Program-made: the position numbers and the translations under genes
Shown here: positions 12,080 through 24,714 of the stretch, in pieces
Numbering within the stretch: the stretch's first letter is position 1
How the letters are laid out: the number at the start of each line of letters is the position of its first letter
NCBI RefSeq assembly: GCF_021155765.1
Contig: NC_060117.1
Coordinates: 2,592,501-2,656,500 of the forward strand
DNA: 64,000 nucleotides
Source: Diprion similis
Taxonomy: Eukaryota; Arthropoda; Insecta; Hymenoptera; Diprionidae
Direction of reading: 5' to 3'
Notes under the pieces: model-generated
Database searches by the model: none
What the model saw: only the letters and a program-made list of their open reading frames with translations
Told to the model about the DNA's origin: nothing

Positions 12080-12724
12080 CAGGGTGTCCCTTATTTAGGG
12101 TGTTGACGAGTTTTGTCAACCCACCCCTCAAATGAACTTCAAATAATTCGAAAACAATTGCCTAATTTTTTCAGATTTTTACCTCAACTCTAATATGATC
12201 CGTTTTGTGGTCAAAGTTTCTTATGGAAATAATATGGGAAAAACTTTTTTTCTCAGTATATATTTTATTGTAAAAGTAATAATGTTTAAAAAAATTTGTA
12301 ACCGTCAGGTTTTGGTCGGCATTAGTGCTACTGTCTGGGAGAAAAATTCACATAATCATCCCACGCAATCTCGACGAATTGCAAACCCTCGAAATCTGAC
12401 TTTTTTGCATTCAGAGGAAGTGCAATTCGTCTAGATTTGCTGGTATCGCGATGTAAATTTTTTTACAGATATTAACACTAATGCCCATTAAAACCTCGCA
12501 GTTACAGATTTTTCAAATATTATTACTCTTGCAACAAAATATTATACCGAGGAAACAAGTTTTTTCCAAGTTATTTCCATAAGAAACTTCGATCACAAAG
12601 CGAACTATCCTAGAATTGGGGTAGAAATATAAAAAAATTATGCAATTGTTATCGAATTATTTGAAGTTGCTTTGGGGGTTGGGGCGGCAAAAATTCGTCA
12701 ACACTCTAAATAAGGGACACTTTA
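12080..12724. mobile_element. Hairpin hAT-type MITE, copy 1 (complete, 8-bp TSD)
   Basis: A 645-bp element with no ORF whose two halves are inverted copies of each other along nearly the whole length. The left end reads CAGGGTGTCCCTTATTTAGG; the right end, on the opposite strand, reads TAAAGTGTCCCTTATTTAG. It is flanked by a perfect 8-bp direct repeat, ATAAGCAT (12072-12079 and 12725-12732). An 8-bp duplication with CAGGG-type ends is the hAT pattern. Two relatives are in this window, near 20.5 and 58.1 kb. Confidence 0.8.
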
Positions 12725-13106
12725 ATAAGCATACGTCACGTTTTCACTACATATGTTTGTAATTTACGGACGTCCATTTTTATCGAAACGAACAGGTGAC
12801 CATCTGGCGGTCCCGTAATTGCTGCAGGACTGGGCCCGAATGACGTTTCACATTTCGAACCTGACGTTGGAATTCTCGAGTCATACTTCGCGACTATAAT
12901 AACGCCGGAGGATTCCCATATTCCATTCCATTGGAGAGTTCAAAACTGTGAGACTGAACGCGAGGTTCTCCGTAGGAATAAATAAACGATCGAATCGTCG
13001 ATCGATTTTTTCTTTACAAAGTGTTTACAAAACCGTTAATTGGTTTCCCGTTAATTCGTACATTTAATCCGTTTTTTCATCGGTGGTTCTTCCTCCTACC
13101 CTGCAG

Positions 13107-16100
13107 CCGTACAGTCTCCAAACGAAAATGGGAATCGTCGAGACGTACCGTTTCCTCATGGAGGAAATTTCCGGTGAGTTTTTGAATGTTCTCAATTTTA
13201 CCGAGTGTTTTTATTCCTTTATTTTTTCTCCTTTTTTTTCTCGGCACGTTCATTCCTACGACTGCATGAGTGAAACGCTTTTTAATCATCTATTCTTCAA
13301 GATGGAGTAGAAAAAATTTTTGGCGAATATTCAGTCGATGTTAATTTGTCAAATACGTATATTCCTAAGCTACGATGATTTTTCTATAAGTATGCATGAA
13401 GAAATTAACAAAAATTTGGAATAAGAGCTTCGATATCGTTTTGAAATTGTTCAAAACCTGTTAGATACGTTCAATTTCCCTTCACGGTTGCTGGTTTTTT
13501 TTTTTTTGTTTGTCAAACTCACTACAACAGATTCTTGTTTCCTCGTTTTCTCGAAAGATTATAAAATATCTTATCATAAAAACGAGTGATAAGAGTGAGA
13601 AAGCATAATTTTCAGAATGAAATTCTAACAGCTACTCAAACAGAGTGAAAATCGACTGAGAATCGATTATCGAAATAATTGTTTTCGAATTGATATTATT
13701 TCAAAAGTATATCTCAGCTGGCACCTGATTTTATTCTTAGTTAAGGGAACACGTCAGTGAAAGTTTAAACTTTTTCGATTTGCTTGAAACTTGAACTCAT
13801 AATAAATCTCTGTAAAACAAGTTTCACGCATGTCGGTAATTTTTTACCGACATTACACGAATGCATTACCGATACGCGATAAACGTCGGTAACAAATGTC
13901 GCCAAAATGAGATTTTGGTGTTGTTCGTAATCGAAAACCAGATCAGCTGCCGTTTCGTCATTTCACCATCAAATCTCATGGGACTGGGCTCAAAATGTGC
14001 GGTTTCATTACCGCCGAGTGGCATCATACGGAAAATTTCGATCCATTCAGTGCAACTGTAAAAATTTGGCCAATTTCTGTGGATGGTAACCGATCTGTAA
14101 ATTTTTTTTCCAAATTTTGAAAAATTAAAAAGACGCTCCACTTTTTGCCAAAATAAGGTATCAACTGCCCAAGTTTCACTCTGATCGCTTGAGCGGTAAA
14201 GAAGTTTTGCATCCCCGCGTTTTCGAGGTGGACAACGCGGCGCCATAAGCGCCTTAAGGAGCACATGAGCGACTCCTGGCGTGACTTTGGTCCTGTTTCC
14301 AGATCCGAGGGTGAGGAATTGGTTCCTGATGAGCAGCCCGTTACCGGTGGCACTAACGCTCCTCGCCTATTTGGGATTCGTGTTGTACTTCGGGCCGCGT
14401 TTTATGGAACGACGCAGTCCCTACTCTCTCCACAGGTTTATGGTCGCCTATAACATCTTCGTGGCGATTTCGAGCGGGTTTATATTCTACGGGGTAAGTG
14501 TAACTTTATTGCAGCCAGTCAGTCAGCTAGTCAGCCGAGCACTGACTGTGAGTAATAATTGAAGCTCGGTTCCGTCGCTCTTCGTCTTTCTTGAAAGCTC
14601 GCAGCATGGAATGTATGGGGAATTCCATGCGAATCTGACCAACGTCTGACAAGCCTCACCGTTTCTGATATTTTTTTTTACAATTTTTCCCGCTATTGTC
14701 CTAACTCTGAAACAGTACCCTTAATTTTTTTTTTCGCATTTTCTATTAAACTGCTCAATTATTTATGAATATTTAAAGTGATTTTGAAAAAGATCTTGAA
14801 AAAGAGCTGAGGCAATTGCGGAAAATTTTTTGAAGAAAATAAAAAATTTATAAGAAAATATACACGGGCTATTGAATAATTGCAATCTTTATGAGAGGCG
14901 AAGCGTAAGAAGGTGCAAAGAATCGCAAAAAGCTTGAGAGGCGAGGATGAAACTCGCTGTGAAATCTTTAAAGTTTCATCAATTTACCTTTTGAATAAGA
15001 AATCATCGTTTCCAGCTCCTCACATCGGGTTTCACAACGAACATATCCCTCGGCTGTGAACCAGTCGATTTTTCCTACAGCCCTGAACCTCTGAACGTGA
15101 GTAGATTTGATTATAACGACGTTATTCCATTTCATTCAATTCACAGCCCCATGAGATTAAAATAAGAACGATGTTGTTGCGGCAATTGAAATCATACTCG
15201 CGAGAATTTGGAGAAAAATAAAAAAGGAAAACAAAAACAAAAACAAAAAAATTATATGAAACAAATGGAGGAGGGTGGGGCAAAGTGGGCCCCTTAAGAA
15301 AATAATGCCTAAAATAAGAATAAAATGTTTAATTTTTCTATTAAAAATTGAGTTAAATTATTATCTAGCTTTTTCGAGAAAAAAATAATCGTAAATTCAA
15401 GTTGAGAAAATTATTTCACTTTGACGAGTTGAGAGTAAAGCACAAAATGATTTCCGACTGATTCATATTTAAGAAAAAGTTCAGGTGATTAATTTTATCC
15501 CTTGTTATTTAAAAGATTTCAGGGAGCCCACTTTGACCTCAAATTTTTTTTTACACTACATGTTTGCTGATAAATCTACATATTCTTCTAATTCTTTAAT
15601 TTTTACTCTTCATCTCGATGAAAAAATTTCAGAATTACATAATTTTACAATCAAATCTAACAGGCATAAAAAATTCGCCGGGTCACCGTTTAATTTGAAC
15701 TTCCGGTTCTACCGGAAATAAATTATTTTTCAATGTTTTATCGATAAACATACACTCTCTCCTCTTTATTACTTCTGCTAAATAAACGATTACGCTGCCT
15801 GGTTTTTGAAACTTTCTTTTATCCTCAAAGAAAAAACAAAAAAGAAAAAAGAAAAAAATAAAAAGAAAGAAAAATGGAAACAAAATCAACCGACTCGTTC
15901 TATAAAATGAAAGATCGTTGTGCCAGTGATTCATTGATTTGGATAAATCTTTTTTTCCCAAATAGATGGCGAGATGGGTTTGGTGGTTATTGTTGTTGAA
16001 AATCGTCGAGCTCGGTGACACGGTGGTTTTCATACTGCGGAAGAAGTACAACCAGGCATCGTTCCTTCACATTTATCACCACGTTGCCACCGTCATGCTT

Positions 16101-17107
16101 TCCTGGATAGCTTGCAAATACGCTCCGGGTGAGTAACGTAAATTATAAAGCAGCAAAAAAAACCAGAAAAACAAAAAAAAAAAAACACTCAAATAAGAAG
16201 AAAAACGATGATTTTCTATCCAATAATAATCTCAATCCTGATAACTTGCGTTATACGTCTCGATCGATTTAGCTAATCTTAGGATTATCGAACGACGAAT
16301 AAGTCAATATTGTTTAAATTTTATAAAAAAAAAAAAAATTCTTTACAGGCGGAATGTGGACCTTCGTTATGCTGCCGAATTGCCTTGTTCACGTGATAAT
16401 GTACACTTATTATTTACTGGCGTGTTTGGGACCTTCGGTACGGAAGAAACTAGAACCTTGGAAATCTTATCTGACGATGCTTCAATTGGTTCGCAAATAT
16501 TATACCTTATTAAAACGATACGAATTAAATTTAATTAGCAATAATCAGTCGATTACGTATCAACCCCGAGGGTGAAAAAACAGACTCTTTCAACACCGTG
16601 AGATAAAAAAATCTCACGCAATTCGTTTATTCAGTTTTTTTTTTTTTTGTTTTTTTTTCGTTCATATACAAAATTTTCGAATCTAATGTTTTGAAAATCT
16701 CGACTATCGTCAATTTTTATCTCTCGCGTTATTCTTTTACTTCTCTTCTTATCCTCGTTCCTACACCAATTATCAACGTCATTGTTATTATTATTATTAT
16801 TATTATTGTTATTATTATTATTATTATTCCAACCACCACGATTATGATTACGAAATATCTTCTTTTTTGAATCCAAGGATATTAATCAGCTTCGGTGAAT
16901 GTGATTTAATTCTGATTGTTGACCATTGTTATCTGATTGCAGATTCAATTTGTGATAATGGTGGTGCACACGGCGCAATCGCTGATGCCATCGTGCGAGC
17001 CGAACCGGAAACCGCTCGCCTATATTTACATGTTCAACGTTGTAGTTATATTCTATATGTTTTGGGACTTTTACAAGAGATCGTACAGCAAAAAGAAGTC
17101 CCGGTAA
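13107..17107 (+). CDS. ELOVL-family very-long-chain fatty acid elongase, six coding exons, 261 aa
   Basis: ER membrane 3-ketoacyl-CoA synthase (elongase) that condenses malonyl-CoA with a long acyl-CoA. Coding exons: 13128-13173 (with 5' UTR from 13107), 14303-14493, 15016-15096, 15966-16128, 16349-16488 and 16943-17107. They sum to 786 bases with all phases consistent. Visible: DPRVRNWFLMSSP at residue 16, several hydrophobic membrane segments, KIVELGDT (118-125), LRKKYNQASFLH, the catalytic HxxHH box (His141, His144, His145), GGMWTF, MYTYYLLACLGP and LQLIQF. The C-terminus ends KKSR, a dilysine ER-retrieval signal. The size fits ELOVL1/4/7-like insect elongases; the substrate cannot be told from sequence. 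The start is the ATG just after the 13106 acceptor. Intron 5 has a weak donor (TTG|GTTCGC). Confidence 0.9.
16780..16828. repeat. (ATT)n microsatellite in elongase intron 5
   Basis: About 16 units of ATT, two of them changed to GTT, lie in the intron 115 bases before the last exon. Confidence 0.85.
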
Positions 17108-19849
17108 AAATGTGAAACCGAAAACAAAAAAAAAAAAAATTATATTACAATGTAACATATATTTGTTACCCGTAATACCCGATTTCTGTGCACGAATTTT
17201 CACACGATACACGTTTTCATGAAAAAAAAAAAAAAAAAAAAAAAAAAAACTAGACCAGTATTAAACCCTGACCAAATTTTTTCAAATTTTTTTTTTATTA
17301 CATCGTCAATTTTTTAGAAATATTTGTCGGTTTAAGAATTTAAAAATTCCGAAAAAAGGTGATAAAAAAACAGAAAAAGAATTCGATCCACGTTTTCCTT
17401 AACGGGGGATGTTTTGTGTCATTCGGTGGATTTTTGAGAATCATTTCAGTTTTTAAAAAATGGGCATCCGCAATCGACTTCAAATATTTATAAAAAATAA
17501 CCGCTTTAATAAAATAATTTGAAAAAAATTCTTGTCGCTTTTTTTACCAAGAAGAATGTTAGAAAAAAAAAAACGTAAAACGATTTTGAGATGGTCGGGG
17601 TTTAACAGTGGTCGAATTGGCGTGGAATATCCCATATATGTATAACGTGTGGGAAAAATTTTCTTAGCTCTTTGAAATTTTAAAAATCGTTGTTTATTTC
17701 GCAGTTCTATACTTGAAAGAATAATAATTTTATGCCAATTAAATTTTGAACATTAATTAAGACTCGAACGCTTTCATTTACGAATTTTATACATTAGACA
17801 AATTTTTTCTACAGCGTTCAATTGATTCTCTACAAAAATATCTATCTTCCATTATTATTATTATTCGGTATATTCGTCAACTATTTGTAAAATTTCAACA
17901 AGCAACGAAAAGTTTTTTCCTTATTTTATATCCGTAAGATTTCCTCCGATCGCTAAGCGATGATGCAGGGATATCAAATTTCGACAGAATTTTTTCGTTT
18001 TTAACATCAATTTGAAAGCGTTCAAGCCCCTGCGTGCATAAAAATTCGAAAACAAATGTATAGAAAAAAATATTCAAATAAGACGAGGAAAAAAAAAAAA
18101 AAACACAGAACAAAATTAAAAAACATAAGAAACAAGCAGAGTTAATAATTTAGGTTTGCTAGAAATATTGAAAAACATTATATCGTCATATTTTAGATTC
18201 GTTAATACTGTGTACAAAAACTTGTATCGTTCAGTTTGTAATTTTGTACTTTCTTGATAGTAAAAGTAAAAGGTAAAATAAAAAAAAAAAAAAACGAAAA
18301 AATAACAATTCCCGGCGTTTCTGTTTTTTTATTTATTTTTTTTTTATTTTGGGATTAGAAAATATGCGATTCTGCTCCAATGAAAACAAGTTTCGCGTCC
18401 CAGAGGCTTACAATTTTTGCAAAATTTCATATATCGATAAAGTTTCGTAAACAATTGCCTCACGCTCATCGGGCCACGTGACCGACTGTATGATAGAAAA
18501 TGGCATAACGCTTGAAGGGAGAAGAAAACGTCGCGTCGTAAGCTTCCCTAAAATTATTCAATGCTCGCCGTAAGCCGTTGAAACCCGTTTGGTTACCTAC
18601 GTCCTTTCCGTTACATCCTGTCGACAGAAGTAGAATCCTTGGTTCAACGATGATGTGACGAACAGAATGTGTCTGAGTATTCACGATTACGGATGAATGA
18701 ATACGGACGACGCGACGCGGAAAAAGAAAGAATTTTCGTGAAATCGGACAAGTAAGGAAAATAAGGATAAACGTCGAACTTCACGGGGATCAGAAAAATA
18801 TCAAGGAACATAATAATCGGTTGGTTTTAAAGTGTGGCGAAAATTTGAAAGAAACGAAAAAAAATCTAATATCAAGATGAAAAATTTCATGACGAAGTGG
18901 CGAATTTTCACAGCAAAAGAAATTTTTCAACAAGGATATTTAATTGGCAAAGAATTAAATTCAGAATTAAGAATTGTACGTACATACGTTTTAAAGAAAT
19001 ACTGCACGCAAGATATTTTCATGCAAATAAAAAAAGAGAGCGAAAAATTTACATAAATATAGATACCGATAGAGGATTTTTTTCTTGAAAAAAAAAATTT
19101 GAAAACAAAAAAAAAAAAAAAATTCCAAGCAGGTATATTTGTGAATTTCTTTATTTTCTTGCAGAAAAAAAAAACAAAAAAAAAAAAAAACCAAAAGTGA
19201 AACGTCGCTACGCTGAGTTTTGAAATTTGAAATCACTTCCCCGTGTTTCCTTAATTAATTAATTTCTAATTAATTTCCGTCTCATATTATTTTTTTCTTT
19301 CCCATTATTTTTAATCTCCTTCCTTTTTCTCTCTCTTGTTATTATTCTTTTTTTTTTCACACTTTACTTTGTCGTTACTTCATAATTTTTTTTCTTCTTT
19401 TCAAACATTTTTACACAGAGTGGCATGCATGTCCCGATGAGTTTCGAATTTCTCGACACGAAACTGGCGAAAACTGAGTTCGCGTAGCGTCGCACGATGC
19501 CAATTAAAAAGAGATTATCTCCGTCCTCTCTTTCTCTCTTCGTCTCTCTTACTCCTGCGATGCAGTAAGGCTCACGTAAGACCTTGTTCACCACTAGGAC
19601 TCGAGGATTCGGGGAGCTGCAGGCAGGCAGGCGGAGTTCCCACGAGGAATGGAGCTTAATTAATTGAACTTAATTGAAATTTAATTTAATTCCATGCCGA
19701 CGGGTGCGGAATGGATACCTACTGCAGTGTTCTTCGCGATTCGGAAGGAATTCAAAAGTCGGGAAAATTTTTTGTATGAAAATAACAATTGCCGAGTGCG
19801 TGATGCAGGCGACTACGCGTGTAACTATTTTGCGAATCGATTCATTTTT

Positions 19850-19889
<40 letters not shown>

Positions 19890-20449
19890 CGATATTTTAT
19901 ATTTAAAATAAGTTTCAACATTTCTTCGACGGTGAAAAATCCACTCGACGATTAAACCAGAACCAAAATATGAATCTAAAAAGAAGAAGAACGATTCCTC
20001 CCAACGAGAAATGAAATAGAAAAAGATACTGCAGATATAAATCGTATCAGAAACAGAGAAGGAAGGCGAAAGTTAGAAAAAGTTGGCTCGATAAAGGTAT
20101 AGCTGTATAAAGACCATGTGTAGGTAACAATACATTATAAATATAACAAATAATACGAAAGACCGAGATATTTTCATTAACCTGAAAGCAGCTAAAAATC
20201 CCTCGACGAAGGTAAGGCACTTGTAATAAATGTACACCCCGCTGCAGGGTTGATTTTTTCATCCTGTATTTTTCTTCTTCTTTTCCTTTCCTCGTTTACT
20301 TTTTATTATAATTAATCCTCTCTTTTTTCAAATATTTTCCTTTTACTTTTTTTTTTTTTTTTTTTTCCTCACTTTTTATTCCCCTTTATATATCAAGCAA
20401 TTTTCGGACGTAGATGGATCATTTCCAAAGAGCTCTGTTGGACAGTATT
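17108..20449. other. Elongase 3' region and gene-free DNA
   Basis: AT-rich sequence with many poly(A)/poly(T) runs. Candidate poly(A) signals lie at 17508-17513 and 18277-18282; the second is followed directly by a genomic A-run. Which is used cannot be decided. No other coding exon is supported. A long A-run lies at 19851-19886. Confidence 0.4.
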
Positions 20450-21092
20450 AGGGTGTCCCTTATTCAGGGTGTCGACGAATTTTTGCCTCCACACCCCCCA
20501 ATCAACTCCAAATAATTAGAAAACAGTTGCATAATTTTTTTCAGATTTTTACCTTAACTCGAAGATAATCTGTTTTGTGGTCGAAGTTTCTTATGGAAAT
20601 AATATGGGAAAAACTTTTTTTCTTAGTATATATTTTATTGTAAGAGTAATAATGTTTAAAAAATTTGTAACCGTCAGGTTTTAGTCGGCATTAGTGCTAC
20701 CGTCTGGGAGAAAAATTCACATAATCATCTCACGCAATCTCGACGAATTGCAAACCCTCCAAATCTGACTCTTTTGCATTCAGAGGAAGTGCAATTCGTC
20801 TAGATTTTGCTGGTATCGGGATGTAAATTTTTTTACAGATAGTAGCACTAATGCCCACTAAAACCTCGCGGTTACAGATTTTTTCAAATATTATTACTCT
20901 TGCAAGAAAATATTATACCGAGGAAACAAGTTTTACCCAATTTATTTCCATAAGAAACTTTGATCACAAAACGGACTGTCTTAGAGTTGAGATAGAAATG
21001 TGAAAAAATTACGCAATTGTTTTCGAATTATTTGAAGTTTATTTGGGGGTTGGGGCGGCAAAAATTCGTCAACACCCTAAATAAGGTACACC
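20450..21092. mobile_element. Hairpin hAT-type MITE, copy 2
   Basis: Nearly full-length second copy of the 645-bp hairpin element. It starts AGGGTGTCCCTTATTCAGGG and ends with CAACACCCTAAATAAGGTAC. The internal landmarks of copy 1 (AAGTTTCTTATGGAAATAA, CCGTCAGGTTTT, GTGCAATTCGTCTAG) are all present in order. The expected 8-bp target duplication is at best degenerate (..AGTAT on both sides). Confidence 0.75.
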
Positions 21093-24000
21093 ACAATGTA
21101 GTATAGCTCTTTTTTCTTCATCTCCTCCCCAACAACCTGCAGTTGTTTTATTCCCTCACTGAATACGAAATTAGTGGTTTCCCGCTTGTCGCGAAAAAAT
21201 CTCAGCATTTATACCCGCGACTCGGTGAGACCCCGCGAGTTGTTAAATTCCATTCATTATTACAAGTGTAATTAGAAGACCGGTAATATTAATAATTAAG
21301 AAAAAGCTGTATTAATAACATTCTGTTTACGAAGAACTTGAAAAATTGTGTAAAGATTTGCGAGAAAAGTAAGAAAAAAGACGAAAAAAAAACAAACAAA
21401 AGAGTTCAATGATACGGTAGAAAACAAGCCCGGAAAAACACTTTTCTCGCTATACTTTTCATCGCGATGAAAAGGGTGGAGTCTGTTTATGTGTTGAAAA
21501 AACTTTTGCGATGATCTCGAAAACGGTCGAGCGAAAAATCTGAAACTGGTAGGACTTTACAGCCGAATGAAAAAATTTTTCGTTGAAAAAATGGAGAAAA
21601 AAAATTTCAGAAAGAGAAAAAGTTTAAAAGTTTTTTTTTTTTTTTTTAAACTGTAAAACAAACGTAATCGTTTATTCGTTGAAAGTAATAAGCAGAAAAA
21701 AGTATATATGTTGGTCTGTAAAACATTGAAAGTTCAAATTGAACGGGACATGAGAATTTTTTAAGTTTCAAATTTTTTAATCCAGCCGTTTCGAGTTTCT
21801 CGGACAGACCGAGAGACCGAAATTTTTGGAAAATTCTGTTTTCCGGATATTCCACAGATTCGAAAGATTCCTTGAAATTCGAAAACGAAATTTTCAACTG
21901 AGACCAACACCAACTTTTCTCGCATCGCGAAAGGTGATGTGAAGTAAAAAAAAATGTGAAGCGATTTTTTTCGAAATATTTACGTAAAAATTGAGACTGG
22001 TTGAAAAACAAAAAAAAAAAAAAAAAAAAACAAACAAATTATTCCGAAGTACACGCAGATGAAATTGTTGAATATATTCTATACTCGACTAGAGCACAAC
22101 TAATTTTTTTTTTCTTTTTTTTCTCACCAAATAGCTAAATTTTTTATGAACCCAGAATGAAAATTTATATATATATATATATATATATTCCAGATACGAC
22201 ATGAAATTCTCTGATTTCATAATTTCCATGAATACTGGATAATTGAAAACCCAGATGATTTCGGAATTAAGGGTAGCCGAATTTCTCCCGTCTACGTATA
22301 ATAAAAAAAAAAAATCTACCCTATCCGTTATTCATCCAATTGCCAACTGACTATGCTACACGTCGTCTGTATAAGTCGTTTGTTTTATCTCTAACAATAA
22401 CGAGATTATGGATTCGGTTTGGTAACTGTTAGCGGCCGGCAATAAACCCCTATCTCTCCCTTACGCTCCGAATCACTTAAACGTCTTTAACGACGTTTAA
22501 GGATCCACCCTCACTTTCCGACTCTGCGAAGAAGCGACGAGAATTCCCCCCCCCCCCCCCCCCCCCCCGCCCCCCTTTCGCACCATTCGACTTTCGACAA
22601 TGACGACCACTCCGTGTACCGCAGATCTAATGACGAGTCGTTAAACGACCTGCTTATTATAACGCCGTTTATATCCCTCCCCCTCCCTCTCCGCCTCCTC
22701 TTCTTCCCCCCACTTTCTTCCTAATTGCACGTTTCTCCCTCGTTTAGAAATGTAATGAAGCTATATATTCGTGCACAGCCGAATACGAAACGAGAACGCA
22801 ACGACTGTCGTTCCATTAGTAAAATACGAAAGAAGAAGGAGAAGAAAAAAAAAGGGCAAAAAAGAAAGAAAGAAAAAAAAACAAAAAAAAAGAACGAACG
22901 AGAGTCCCACGTTTTTGCATACCTACCACTTATTCATTCATACTCAGGTAAATTCTTCGCCGAGAAGCAATCGTTCTGAAATTTTTACCATCTCGTTGCG
23001 TATTCGTGACGAAACAGATTCAGAGCTTTTCGTTTTCTCATTTTATGCTTGTGTGTACGCTGTAGGGGAGGCTCGGGTTATTACTTTTAGTGGCTTTTTA
23101 CCGTCAAATAAATTTATTTTTGTTCCATTAATTCAAAAAAATTGACCGAAATTTTCCCAAAACTTTGAAAAAAAAAATTATCATTTTTCTGGGCCACCAC
23201 GAAAACATTTTTTTCGACACATTTTTGAGGGTGGCCGTTGTGCTCCACCCTTTCTTACATATAGAAGTTCGTTTCTAATCTAATATCTTTTGTTTTTTTA
23301 TTCTTCCCTTAAGTCTTCTTCTCATAATAAAATTCTTGCCAGCGATAAGAAATCGTGAAAATCGTTTTGGGGGTGAACGATGGGGAGGGGGGAGGATTCG
23401 GTATAACAATCCATTCAAACTTAGCAGACAGCGCAGGCTAAGCAGCGTCGTCGTAACGGGGCAGCTGGTCGATGCATAAAGGCGACTTACTGCCGCAAAG
23501 TGCAGCGCGCACCCTTGTCTTCATTGGCAGGGGTTCGAAAAAGTTTCGAGCGAAACTACCGTCGACGATAATTGCGTAGGTGGGTATATATAATTCTAAG
23601 GATGACGGTTCACCGCCATTCTCTGCATCCTTGGCACCGAGAATTGTTGGAAAAATGTGCTTCCATACTTTTTAAGATAATGGGGTAAAACTTAAGGGGC
23701 TTGCCAACGTCACGGGACGAAATTATTCGCAATAATTATGCGAAAGATAAAGTAAAAAAAGGTGAACGGAAAGTTTTTTGCGATACTGGTTGTACATATT
23801 TTCGTAAGAATTCGTTGAAATTGGAAAAAGTCGGTTTTCACCGAAAGCAATAACTTTCGAATATCACCGAAGGTGGTGGAAAGTGAAAATTATAATTAGG
23901 TTCTCGTTATTCGCACAAAAAATTTGATTGGATTACAAATTATAGATGATATTTTTCTTTAAAAAATGAGCGTGCGTATCTATTTAACGCAAAAATCGAT

Positions 24001-24156
24001 TTCTTCTTGATTTTTTTGACACAACTACCCTTCGGTGAAAAAATTTCGAAAATCTCTCTGAAAATTTGATCAAATATTTAAGAAAAAAATTACATAAGAT
24101 ATATATTAGTTTGAAAATGAATGGAATAAAATAGTGTTTCAATATATATATATTTA
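21093..24156. other. Gene-free interval
   Basis: No supported gene. Holds an (AT)n microsatellite at 22167-22190, a 30-base C tract interrupted by one G at 22546-22575, purine-rich runs at 22830-22900 and a GC-richer patch at 23400-23650 of unknown role. Confidence 0.4.
22546..22575. repeat. Poly(C) tract with G-quadruplex potential on the minus strand
   Basis: A near-uninterrupted run of C with a single G at 22569. Similar C/G runs lie at 36732-36755 (C), 38628-38664 (G), 42656-42681 (CCCCCA units) and 51317-51337 (G). Such runs are error-prone to sequence. Confidence 0.8.
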
Positions 24157-24714
24157 TTTGATGTTTTAAGAGCCCACTCCAAAGAAAAGCTCAAAAAAAA
24201 AAAAATTTCAAAAGGTCGCTCCAAATTTTTAAAAATGTCAAAAATCGTCAAAAAATTAAATTAAAAAAATTATATTTTCAGTATTTTGTTTGATTTTTAA
24301 TTCATGTCGTGGTGTATTGTTATCGATTCTTTCTTTCTAAATAGAAGAAAAAAAACTTATGAAATTTTATTATGAATATTAATAGGTCGCTCGAAAAGGT
24401 CTAAAGAAATGCACCAAAAAATTGAAGAAAAATTATGAGCGACCTTTCAAAATTCAAATTTTCAACTGAAACCTTCTGAAACTTATTTTTTTTGTCTATA
24501 AAATTATACCGTAACGAGAAAAAGAATTAAAAAAAAAATCGATTTAAAAAATCGATTTTTGACGATTTCTGACGTTTTAAAAAATGTGGAGCGACCTCTT
24601 AAAAATTTTTTCTCGAACTGTCCTTCGGAGTGGGTTCTTAAAACATCAAAAACTAACATTTTGTCACAGGAGACTCGAAAAAAAAAAATAGTCAGTTTTT
24701 TTGCGCCACCCTAA
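24157..24714. mobile_element. Foldback MITE family B, copy 1 (left end truncated)
   Basis: Inverted halves share GATGTTTTAAGAGCCCACT on the left and AGTGGGTTCTTAAAACATC on the right. The right terminus is intact (TTTTTTGCGCCACCCTAA). About 65 bases of the left terminus seen in the other two copies are missing, with an (AT)n run at the break. No ORF. Confidence 0.75.

Larger units (their letters stand above)
9216..13106. other. Gene-free interval upstream of the elongase start
   Basis: Contains the 120-bp repeat, poly(T) tracts (9578-9607, 10501-10518) and the hAT-type MITE. A GC-richer patch at 10990-11300 shows no recognisable coding potential. If the 8812-9215 exon is real, this is intron 1 of the elongase gene. 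Confidence 0.4.

Noticed and set aside
13829..13850. TGTCGGTAA / TTACCGACA hairpin in an elongase intron
   Set aside because: A 9-bp stem is short and expected by chance in a window of this size. No miRNA-like extended stem.
16631..16876. Minus-strand ORF with a poly-Asn run
   Set aside because: It is the (ATT)n microsatellite and A/T runs read in reverse inside an elongase intron.
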